Source: Propioniciclava soli
GTDB lineage: Bacteria > Actinomycetota > Actinomycetes > Propionibacteriales > Propionibacteriaceae
Reading direction: 5' to 3'
Length of the DNA stretch: 64,000 bases
Assembly (NCBI RefSeq): GCF_014858005.1
Contig: NZ_JACYOT010000001.1
Location: 62,001-126,000 of the forward strand
Position numbers and translations under genes: made by a program. Position 1 is the stretch's first letter. Each line of letters starts with the position of its first letter. Below, one piece after another: positions 16,786-23,296 of this stretch. Below the pieces are notes generated by a model. The model saw only the letters and a list, made by a program, of their open reading frames with translations. It was not told where the DNA came from and made no database searches.

Positions 16786-16949
16786 TGGAACCACAGTGCT
16801 CCCCCCAGCACCCGTGGGGGAAACACCACAATCGGTGCCGGGAGGCCCCCCAACCGCACCGGCCCTCTCATGGTGAAACTCCCGTTCGGCCGCCGTCAAG
16901 ACCCCCTCAGGGGGGCCGGATGCCCGGCGGCGGCGCCCTTGGACGGCCT

Positions 16950-17100
16950 TCACAGGAGAGTCACAGGGGCCGCCGCGGCATCCCCAGTAGTGGCAGGGGG
17001 TGCCGCGCCCGGTTGGTCGCGTCCGGCCGGGCGAGCCGGCACGGCCGCTCGGCCGATGATCGCCCCCGAAAGTCCCCCACGGGGGTGACATGCCCACCCC
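16950..17100. other. Structured divergent leader region
   Basis: The ~320-bp gap between the deacetylase start (16785) and the chelatase start (17115) contains no gene but several hairpins. GCGGCATCCCC near 16977 pairs with GGGGGTGCCGC near 16997 (11-bp stem, one wobble). CCCCCACGGGGG lies at about 17075. CCCCCT/AGGGGGG lies just upstream at about 16904. These may be transcript leaders or terminators against read-through. I could not match them to a known riboswitch class. Confidence 0.35.
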
Positions 17101-17114
17101 GCTACCGTGGACCC

Positions 17115-17840
17115 GTGAACCAGCCAGCCGTCGTCGTGTGCGCCCACGGCACCGACGACCCCGACGGCCGCGCGACGGTGCTCGGCATCGCCGCCGCGGT
17201 GGCGGCGCGACTGCCCGGCGTCGTGGTGCGGGACGCCTACGTCGACGTCCAGAGCCCCACCCTGGGCGAGGTGGTGGACGAGCTCGTTGCGGCAGGCCTG
17301 TCCGTCGTCGTGGTGCCCGTGCTGCTCACCCTCGGGTTCCACACCGAGGTCGACGTGGCGAGGGCGGTGGGCCGCCACCCCGGGCGCGTCGTCTCGACCG
17401 GCCCGCTCGGCCCGCACGAGGCCCTCGTGGACGCCCTGCTCGGCCGGCTCGCGGAGGCGTCCGTTGCGCCCGGCACGCCGCTGGTGGTCGCGGTCGCCGG
17501 CTCGTCGCGTCCCGCGGCCATCGCCGTCGGCCACGGGGTGGGGGACGCGGTGGCCGCTCGGTGGGACGGCCCGGTCACGGTCGGCTTCCTCTCGGCGGCC
17601 TCCCCGACCGTGCCGGACGCCGTCGCGGCGGCCCGGGCGCAGACCGACGGGCCGGTGGCGGCGGCGTCCTATCTGGTGGGTCGGGGGTTCTTCCAGCGCA
17701 AGCTCGAGCGCGCGGGTGCGGACGCGGTCAGCGCACCGCTCGGCGTCCACCCGCGGCTGATCGACGTGGTGGTGGAGCGCTACCGGGCCGGAGCGTCCGA
17801 GCTGGTTCCGGACGGCCTCACGCCGCGGCCGGACGCCTGA
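17115..17840 (+). CDS. Sirohydrochlorin chelatase (CbiX family)
   Basis: A 241-residue two-lobe CbiX-type chelatase that inserts Fe2+ (siroheme) or Co2+ (cobalamin) into sirohydrochlorin. It starts at GTG 17115 with the strand AVVVCAHGTDDPDG, where His is the usual metal-binding residue. The first lobe has VVVVPVLLTLGFHTEVDV, with the second metal His in GFHTE; the second lobe has VVAVAGSSRP and AASYLVGRGFFQRKL. In this genome it probably feeds siroheme to nitrite or sulfite reductase, consistent with the HemD and nitrate genes at 29-35 kb. It converges and overlaps tail-to-tail by 23 bp with the kinase gene at 17818. Confidence 0.85.
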   Translation: MNQPAVVVCAHGTDDPDGRATVLGIAAAVAARLPGVVVRDAYVDVQSPTLGEVVDELVAAGLSVVVVPVLLTLGFHTEVDVARAVGRHPGRVVSTGPLGPHEALVDALLGRLAEASVAPGTPLVVAVAGSSRPAAIAVGHGVGDAVAARWDGPVTVGFLSAASPTVPDAVAAARAQTDGPVAAASYLVGRGFFQRKLERAGADAVSAPLGVHPRLIDVVVERYRAGASELVPDGLTPRPDA

Positions 17841-20256
17841 CCCCCGAGTCCTCGGGCGGGCGCGGGCTCGGATCCACGTGCAAGCGCGTCGGTAGCATGG
17901 CGCGCACCTGCCAGCTCTGACCCACCGGTCCCGCGGTGAGGGTGCCGCCGGTGAGCCGAACCCGCTCGTCCAGGCCCAGGAGGCCGAACCCGGTGGAGTG
18001 GTCGGAGCGCAAGGGCGTCGCGGGCAGGGCGTTGGTGATCGTGAGTTCCAGGTGGGCGTCGTCGCGGGTCGCGCGGAGCGAGCAGGACGCCCCGGCGGCG
18101 GAGTAGCGCAGGATGTTGGTCGCGGCCTCACGGATGATGCGGGTGAGGGTCTTCTGGGTGCTCGGATCGGTCAGATCGACCGCCGGATCGACGTCCACGC
18201 TCACCTGGCGGCCGGCGTCGCGCAGCGTGGCGGCCGCGGCGTGCGCGGCCCGGGTGGGGGTGAGCCACGCCGCATCGGCATCCGCGGGCGCGGCGTCCGC
18301 CGAGGCCGGTTCGGCGCGCATGACGTGCAGCAGCAGGGCCAGGTCGGCCTGGGCGGAGCGGTTGATGGTGGCGACACGCTCGAGGGTGTTCCGCACGGCG
18401 GACGGATCGCTTTCGCGGGCGTGGGCGCCGACCTGCATGGTGATCAGCGAGAGCTGGTGCGCGACGATGTCGTGCAATTCCCCGGCCAGCTCCTTGCGGA
18501 CGCTGTCTCGAGCCTCGTCGTGGCGCAGGGTCTCGTCGCGCAGCTGGCCCAACTGGTGCGTGCGGAGGCGGAGGAAGTACTGCATGACGAGGCCGATGAT
18601 CACACCCAGCCCGGGATCGACCAGGGAGAGGGTCATGAGGCGCGGGTCGACCCCGCCGAACCAGGCCGCGGTGTAGAGCAGCCAGCCGCCCGCCATCACC
18701 CACCCCCACCGGGTGTCGCGGATCACGGCCAGCGCGGTCAACACCACCAGGGATGCCTGCGCCGGTTGGCCGGCCAGCACGTCCGCGCGCGCCCAGAGGA
18801 GCGAGAGCACGAGGACGGCGACCTGCACGCCGATGCCGAGCCACCAGCGCCACACCGACGCGGTGGTGCCGAGCAGCACGAGCGCCCACAGGGCGGTGGT
18901 GTGCCACGGAGCGTGCTGCTGGTGAAGCGTGATGGCCTCGGCGGCCACCAGGACCGTCGCCGCGGTGAGGGGCAGTAGGGCGCCCCACTGGAGCACCTCG
19001 TCGAGCTTCCGGCGCCGCAACAGGTGGCGCAGTGAGTCACGGGGGGCGGCGGACGCTGCCACGGGCCGGGTCGGCAGGGTCACGCGGAGGCGCCAGAGGC
19101 CCCCGTCGGTGGTCAGGTCCATGGCGCCACCCGTCGCCTCCACGCGCTGCTGGACCGAGCGCAGCGGGGTGGTGAGCGGGGCCGGTTCGTCGAGGCTCGG
19201 GTGGGAGATCTCGAGGACGGCGGCGTCCGGGGTGTGGGCAAGGCGCAGGGTGCACTCCACGCCGGCCGGTGCGTGGGACGCCACGAGCGGGACGGCGGCG
19301 CGGAGGGCGTTGGCGAGGAGGTCGCTGCTGAAGTCGCCGGCGCCCTCGGGCGGACGCGCGATCTCCAGGGCGACCGGGTGACCATGCCCGACCAGGAGGT
19401 CCTCGGCCTCCTCGGCCACCATCACCAGATCGGTCGGTTCACCTCCGCCGTCCGCCGGGTCGTCGGAGGGACGCCCCCGCAGGGTGGACACGAGCCCCCG
19501 GAGTTGCGCCAGCGCCTCGCGGGAGGAGGCCTCGATGCCGGCGAGGGCGCCGTGCATCCCGGCGGCGTCCGGCGCGGCGAGGCTGCGGCCCAGCACGCGC
19601 TGTTGGTCGGCGAGCCCGTCGGTCAGGAGCGTCGAGAGTTCGTCGGCCAGCGCTGCCCGTTCGTCGCGGGCGATCCGCTCGGTCTCGCGCTGCAGCCGCG
19701 CGATGTCGTCCTGGACGCGGTGGCTCCGGGCAATCAGGGCGCGGGTGACGAGGCCCACGGCCACGACCCCGAGCACGAGGGCGATGCTGAGCCCGAAGGT
19801 CGAGGGCTGGGTGCGCAGGCCGACCGCCACCGTGTGGGCGAGGTACGCCGTGAGCGTCAGGAGCACCGCCCGGCGGGAACCGACCGCGGTCATGACGAGG
19901 ATGCCGACCAGCAGCGGGAGAACGCCCTGGCCGAGGATGACCACGAACGTGGAGGCCAGGGGGATGGCGGACAGGAGCACGCCGAGCTTGGGTCGGAACA
20001 CCGTGGTCACCACGGCAAGGGTTGAGGAGAGCGCGATGGGGACGGCCACCGGGGCGCCGACGCCCGAGGCCGCATGCGTCGAGAGGGTGGAGGTCAGATC
20101 GACGAGGGCCACCGCGATCAGCACCCAGCGCATCGCCCGCAGCGGTCGCGGCAGGGCGGCACGCCCGCGGCGGGCCGCGGCGTCCTTCCGGTCGATCCCC
20201 GCATCGCTCCGATCGCGAGGGTGCAGGTCAGGTTGACGGGCGGGCGAATTCCACAT
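17818..20256 (-). CDS. Tandem-fused NarX-type histidine kinase with degenerate first module
   Basis: An 812-residue membrane kinase starting at ATG 20256. It has two sensor-kinase halves. The first has five or so membrane segments (about 43-190) and a coiled dimerisation region reading ERAALADELSTLLTDGLADQ, which lacks the phospho-accepting His of ELHD. It then has a weak ATPase-like region. The second half has another membrane block, then a HisKA_3 box KELAGELHDIVAHQL with His595, the N-box IIREAATNIL and the G-box GFGLLGLDERVRLTGG. Only the second half should autophosphorylate; the first may be a sensory or dimerising module. It lies downstream of a second kinase, with a terminator between, and is probably linked to the regulator at 21896. 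Confidence 0.85.
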   Translation of the reverse strand: MWNSPARQPDLHPRDRSDAGIDRKDAAARRGRAALPRPLRAMRWVLIAVALVDLTSTLSTHAASGVGAPVAVPIALSSTLAVVTTVFRPKLGVLLSAIPLASTFVVILGQGVLPLLVGILVMTAVGSRRAVLLTLTAYLAHTVAVGLRTQPSTFGLSIALVLGVVAVGLVTRALIARSHRVQDDIARLQRETERIARDERAALADELSTLLTDGLADQQRVLGRSLAAPDAAGMHGALAGIEASSREALAQLRGLVSTLRGRPSDDPADGGGEPTDLVMVAEEAEDLLVGHGHPVALEIARPPEGAGDFSSDLLANALRAAVPLVASHAPAGVECTLRLAHTPDAAVLEISHPSLDEPAPLTTPLRSVQQRVEATGGAMDLTTDGGLWRLRVTLPTRPVAASAAPRDSLRHLLRRRKLDEVLQWGALLPLTAATVLVAAEAITLHQQHAPWHTTALWALVLLGTTASVWRWWLGIGVQVAVLVLSLLWARADVLAGQPAQASLVVLTALAVIRDTRWGWVMAGGWLLYTAAWFGGVDPRLMTLSLVDPGLGVIIGLVMQYFLRLRTHQLGQLRDETLRHDEARDSVRKELAGELHDIVAHQLSLITMQVGAHARESDPSAVRNTLERVATINRSAQADLALLLHVMRAEPASADAAPADADAAWLTPTRAAHAAAATLRDAGRQVSVDVDPAVDLTDPSTQKTLTRIIREAATNILRYSAAGASCSLRATRDDAHLELTITNALPATPLRSDHSTGFGLLGLDERVRLTGGTLTAGPVGQSWQVRAMLPTRLHVDPSPRPPEDSGVRRPAAA

Positions 20257-20296
20257 CTGTGTGCATCCTGTGGGTGGCGATTCCGTCCTCAGCGTA

Positions 20297-20326
20297 GACG
20301 ACCCCTGACGCGGGGTCAGGGGCGTC
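20297..20326 (-). terminator. Hairpin between the two kinase genes
   Basis: GACGACCCCTGAC and GTCAGGGGCGTC form a 12-bp stem with one bulge, in the 100-bp gap after the stop of the 20358-21560 kinase. A second small stem (CCCACG/CGTGGG) is adjacent. It could end the peptide-kinase transcript and let the fused kinase be transcribed separately. Confidence 0.55.
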
Positions 20327-20357
20327 CCACGGCGGACCCGCGTGGGGGTGAACGCGG

Positions 20358-21560
20358 TCATTCGTGGGGAATGGTCGCCGCGACGATCCACTCCTCGCCG
20401 ACGGGCCCGGCGCTGAAGGTTCCGCCCGTGAGGCTGATCCGCTCGCGGAGGCCGCGCAGGCCCCAGCCCCACGCCGGGTCGGCGGGGGCGTCCGAAGCCC
20501 GTGGGTTGCGGCCGTGGAACGAGACCTGGTGGTCACTGACCTGCACCTCGATCGTGCACCGCGACCCGGGCAGGGCGTGGTGCTGTTGGTTGCGGACCGT
20601 CTCGTTGATCAGCCGGGCCAGCGTCCGCTGGACGGTCATGTCGAGCCCGTCTGCCGCGGCCGGCACGCGCACGGCCGGCTCGAACCCCGCCTGGATGAGC
20701 AGCAGCTGACCGTCGGCACCCGCCTGGGTGGGCGACTCGCGTTCGGCCAGCTCGCGGATCTCGGTGCCGGACGCGCCCGTGGCCGGGTCGTCGCGGAGCA
20801 CCCGGACAAGGAGGCGGAGCTCACTCAGCGCGGCCGCGTTGGACCGCTCCACCGCGGTCAGGGCCCGGCGCAGCACTGCTGGTTCGCCGCTGCCGTGGGC
20901 CGCCATCAGGTGCAGGGAGGCGGTGGAGAGGTGGTGGACGACCACGTCGTGCAGGTCCGCCGAGAGGGCGCGACGTTCATCGGCTCGGATGCGGGCGTTC
21001 TCGGTGGCCATCCGGAAGGCTGAGCGTTCCGTCCGCTCGCCGCGTTCGCGGACGACGTGTCCCACCCATCCGGCCACCAGCCCAACCGCCAGGCTGAGAC
21101 CGAGCACGAGCAGGGTGAAGAGGCGCGGCTCCGCGCCGGGAACCACGGCGACACGCAGGGCCACGTAGCCGGCGAGGCCGGCGCTCACCAGCAGCGCCGG
21201 TCGCCGCGCGAGCTGGAGGACGGCCAGCGCGGTCACCACGGTGAGAAGCACCGCGTCCATGCTGGTCGAGGGCCAGAACAGCGCGGTGGCCAGGGGGGCG
21301 GCCGCCAGCGCCAGCCCCAACCGGGGCCGCCACAGAGCGCAGATGATCGCGACGTAGGCCGTCACGTCCATGGTGGTGACGAGCGCTCGGGTCTCGAACT
21401 CGGTGGGTGAGGTGACGCTGAGCCGGACCAGGTCGATGAGCAGGAACAGGATGACCGCCGCCAGCAGGACGCGGACGAGGTCGGTGGTCGCGAGACTGCG
21501 CAGGCGCCGAACCAGCGCGAAGGCCGTCGCCTCGGAGGTGTTCATCGAGAGGGCGCTCAT
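20358..21560 (-). CDS. NarX-type sensor histidine kinase
   Basis: A 400-residue membrane kinase. Five to six hydrophobic segments occur between about 27 and 170. The HisKA_3 box ERRALSADLHDVVVHHL has phospho-His204. The ATPase domain has an N-box-like INETVRN and the G-box WGWGLRGLRERISLTGG. It starts at ATG 21560 (MSALSMNTS), with ATG 21545 an alternative; neither has a strong ribosome-binding site. It begins 9 bp after the stop of the small secreted peptide gene and is divergent from the response regulator at 21896, so peptide, kinase and regulator probably form one signalling unit. Confidence 0.9.
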   Translation of the reverse strand: MSALSMNTSEATAFALVRRLRSLATTDLVRVLLAAVILFLLIDLVRLSVTSPTEFETRALVTTMDVTAYVAIICALWRPRLGLALAAAPLATALFWPSTSMDAVLLTVVTALAVLQLARRPALLVSAGLAGYVALRVAVVPGAEPRLFTLLVLGLSLAVGLVAGWVGHVVRERGERTERSAFRMATENARIRADERRALSADLHDVVVHHLSTASLHLMAAHGSGEPAVLRRALTAVERSNAAALSELRLLVRVLRDDPATGASGTEIRELAERESPTQAGADGQLLLIQAGFEPAVRVPAAADGLDMTVQRTLARLINETVRNQQHHALPGSRCTIEVQVSDHQVSFHGRNPRASDAPADPAWGWGLRGLRERISLTGGTFSAGPVGEEWIVAATIPHE

Positions 21561-21569
21561 GGGGGTGTG

Positions 21570-21698
21570 TCACCGGGGGCAGGCCGGAAACCACGGGAAC
21601 CAGAGGCAGGAGTCGGGCCGATCCCCGCCGACGGACGGCGCGACGGGCCCCAGGGCCACCAGCGGCCAGATCATGAGCGTGGAGAGGAACTTCTTCAT
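21570..21698 (-). CDS. Small secreted two-Cys peptide, candidate pheromone
   Basis: A 42-residue ORF beginning MKKFLSTLMIWPLVALG with AAAGG upstream of ATG 21698. It has a lysine-charged N-terminus, a hydrophobic core and a possible cleavage region around APSVGG (20-25). It ends DRPDSCLWFPWFPACPR, a 17-residue tail with Cys31 and Cys40 that could form a disulfide-closed aromatic ring. It is the first gene before the sensor kinase, in the arrangement of peptide-signal/two-component systems. Alternatives are a bacteriocin-like peptide or a leader peptide. I know no homologue. Confidence 0.5.
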   Translation of the reverse strand: MKKFLSTLMIWPLVALGPVAPSVGGDRPDSCLWFPWFPACPR

Positions 21699-21721
21699 CG
21701 GGGTGCCTTTCACGAGGGTGT

Positions 21722-21738
21722 GGTCACGGTGGGTGACC
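21722..21738. promoter_or_regulatory. Inverted repeat GGTCAC-n5-GTGACC upstream of the peptide gene
   Basis: Perfect 6-bp arms lie 24 bp upstream of the small peptide start, in the divergent region shared with the response regulator. The GTCAC half-site recurs upstream of the lanthipeptide precursors (22801-22815), so it is a candidate site for the NarL-type regulator encoded here. Confidence 0.35.
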
Positions 21739-21895
21739 TCCGCCAGCCTCCGCTTCGACGGCGGGCGGGCACCATTCACCAATGGACACAGTGGTCGTCA
21801 CGACTCGTCCGGCGCGGTCATCTCAGGGGACACGCCGAGACGTTGGCCGGAAGTGAACTGTCAGGCGGCCAGCACGCTGCCGTTGGATGGGGGCC

Positions 21896-22603
21896 ATGAG
21901 TACCGCACCCAGCACCCGAGCGGTCCGGGTCCTCGTCGCCGACGACGACGCCCTGGTCCGCGAAGCGTACCGGTCGTTCTTCAGGACGACCCCGACCTAC
22001 ACCCTCGTCGGTGAGGCTCGCAACGGCAACGAGGCCCACGACACCTACGCCACCCTGCTCCCCGACGTCGTCCTCATGGACCTGCAGATGCCGACCTGTT
22101 CCGGCATTGAGGCCACCTCGCGCATCTGTGCCCGCTGGAGCAACGCCTGCGTGGTGGCCCTCACCACGTTCGGCACCCGCGAGTACATCGTCGCGGCGCT
22201 GCGGGCGGGGGCGTCCGGCTACCTCTTGAAGGACACCGGCGCGCACAACCTCGTGGCCGGCATCGAACAGGCGATGCGTGGGGACATGCCGATGTCGGCG
22301 TCCGTGCGACGGCAGCTCGTGGACTCCGTCACCTCGGACAACCCGGTGGGCCGCCAGCCCGTCGACATCGGCCTCACCCCGCGGGAGACCGAGTTGCTGG
22401 GATGGCTGACCCAGGGGCTGACCAATGTCCAGATCGGCCGGCAGATGTACGTCTCGGAGGGGTCGGTGAAGCAGTACCTGGCCCACGTCGGCGACAAGAT
22501 GGGCGTCAAGTCCCGCACCCAGATCCTCGTCCGGGCCATCCAGCTCAACATCGTCGATCCTCATTCCCTGCCCGCCGTCAGCGAGCACATGGCTGCCCGC
22601 TGA
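21896..22603 (+). CDS. NarL/FixJ-family response regulator of the lanthipeptide locus
   Basis: A 235-residue regulator starting at ATG 21896 (upstream GGGGG; ATG 21887 is in frame but poorly placed). The receiver has DDD at 16-18, phospho-Asp62 (VVLMDLQMP), Thr in LTTFGTREY and Lys in YLLKD. The LuxR-type HTH reads LTPRETELLGWLTQGLTNVQ and SEGSVKQYLAHVGDKMGV. It is divergent from the peptide-kinase genes and sits immediately upstream of the two precursor peptides, analogous to RamR in SapB loci, so it probably activates them. A strong terminator follows. Confidence 0.9.
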   Translation: MSTAPSTRAVRVLVADDDALVREAYRSFFRTTPTYTLVGEARNGNEAHDTYATLLPDVVLMDLQMPTCSGIEATSRICARWSNACVVALTTFGTREYIVAALRAGASGYLLKDTGAHNLVAGIEQAMRGDMPMSASVRRQLVDSVTSDNPVGRQPVDIGLTPRETELLGWLTQGLTNVQIGRQMYVSEGSVKQYLAHVGDKMGVKSRTQILVRAIQLNIVDPHSLPAVSEHMAAR

Positions 22604-22636
22604 GAAGTTCGCCGGTCGCGTGCGGCCCCACCCTCT

Positions 22637-22665
22637 CGGCCCCGGAGTTGCCCGCTCCGGGGCCG
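22637..22665 (+). terminator. Terminator after the response regulator
   Basis: CGGCCCCGGAG and CTCCGGGGCCG make a perfect 11-bp stem with a 7-nt loop (TTGCCCG), 33 bp after the regulator stop, followed by TCTGTCAT. It insulates the regulator transcript from the precursor peptide genes. Confidence 0.75.
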
Positions 22666-22800
22666 TCTGTCATAGCAGTGCCGACGTTGGGGCGGACCGA
22701 TCGGGCAGGCCCCCTAACCAACGGGCAGCCTTCACTGCAATTGATTGACCCCTCCCGACCGGGGCAGTTGACTGGCGGCAGAAACACACACACATGCCGC

Positions 22801-22815
22801 GTGTGAAGGTCACAC
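22801..22815. promoter_or_regulatory. Inverted repeat GTGTGA-n3-TCACAC upstream of precursor genes
   Basis: Perfect 6-bp arms centred 33 bp upstream of the first precursor start. A possible -35 element TTGACT lies at 22768-22773, but no convincing -10 follows. The site could be an operator for the adjacent NarL-type regulator or a 5' UTR hairpin. Confidence 0.35.
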
Positions 22816-22840
22816 CGGACAGCACAAGGAGGTGAGTTCC

Positions 22841-22966
22841 ATGGCCGAGATCATCGACATGCAGAACAACGATCCCGACGTCCCCGACGAGGAGAAGGAC
22901 TCCTACGTCTCCTACTTCGCCTGCCGCAATTCCCACCAGAGCCAAGCCCTGTGCTGGCGCTACTGA
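22841..22966 (+). CDS. Class III lanthipeptide precursor 1 (labionin-type)
   Basis: A 41-residue peptide, too short for ordinary ORF calling, behind a perfect AAGGAGGTG Shine-Dalgarno. The leader MAEIIDMQNN carries an IIDMQ element like the LxLQ motif read by LanKC enzymes. The core contains two SxxSxxxC motifs (Ser21-Ser24-Cys28 and Ser31-Ser34-Cys38; SYVSYFAC and SHQSQALC), the exact pattern converted to labionin or lanthionine rings in SapB and labyrinthopeptins. Pro15 in VPDEEK precedes the core, a plausible prolyl-peptidase cleavage site. It is homologous to precursor 2 just downstream. Confidence 0.85.
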   Translation: MAEIIDMQNNDPDVPDEEKDSYVSYFACRNSHQSQALCWRY

Positions 22967-22991
22967 ATCCGTCACCCCGAGGAGGCACACC

Positions 22992-23135
22992 GTGAGCGAC
23001 GTGCTCAGGCTTCAGAATCGCTCCGACGACACCCCGGCGGTTCCGTCGGAGGAAAAGGTGTCGATGGTCAGCGTCTTCCAGTGCTACAACAGCGCCGTCA
23101 GCGTCGTGATGTGCCAGGCGTTCGGGCGGCTTTGA
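22992..23135 (+). CDS. Class III lanthipeptide precursor 2 (labionin-type)
   Basis: A 47-residue peptide starting at GTG 22992 with GAGGAGG upstream. The leader has VLRLQNR, matching the LxLQ recognition motif. The core holds SMVSVFQC and SAVSVVMC, two SxxSxxxC motifs with the same spacing as precursor 1 (both fit SxxSxxxCxNSxxSxxxC), then a short tail QAFGRL. VPSEEK before the core parallels VPDEEK of precursor 1. The two peptides differ in ring side chains, so a two-component product or two variants is likely. Confidence 0.85.
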   Translation: MSDVLRLQNRSDDTPAVPSEEKVSMVSVFQCYNSAVSVVMCQAFGRL

Positions 23136-23156
23136 CCCATCGCGCCACGGACGCAT

Positions 23157-23205
23157 CAGGGAGCCCGTGCCGGTCGGCGCCTATCCGACCGGAGCGAACT
23201 CCCTG
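23157..23205 (+). terminator. Nested hairpin between precursors and transporter
   Basis: CAGGGAG (23157-23163) pairs with CTCCCTG (23199-23205), enclosing a perfect inner stem CCGGTCGG (23170-23177) with CCGACCGG (23185-23192). Two more perfect stems follow: GCCACC/GGTGGC (23221-23234) and CACCCCC/GGGGGTG (23254-23270). Together they probably attenuate read-through, giving more precursor than transporter mRNA, or stabilise the short precursor transcript. Confidence 0.6.
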
Positions 23206-23296
23206 AACCCCCACCATCGTGCCACCCCGGTGGCCGAAAGTACATCCCCTTTTCACCCCCGCCGGGGGTGAGCCCACCACAGAAAGGTGATCGCTG

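Noticed and set aside
16795-17114. Cobalamin or other riboswitch upstream of the chelatase
   Set aside because: Hairpins are present but I see no B12-box-like or other conserved core.
22768-22796. Sigma-70 promoter for the precursor genes
   Set aside because: TTGACT is a fair -35, but the hexamer 17 bp downstream (CACATG) is a poor -10, so I did not list it as a promoter.
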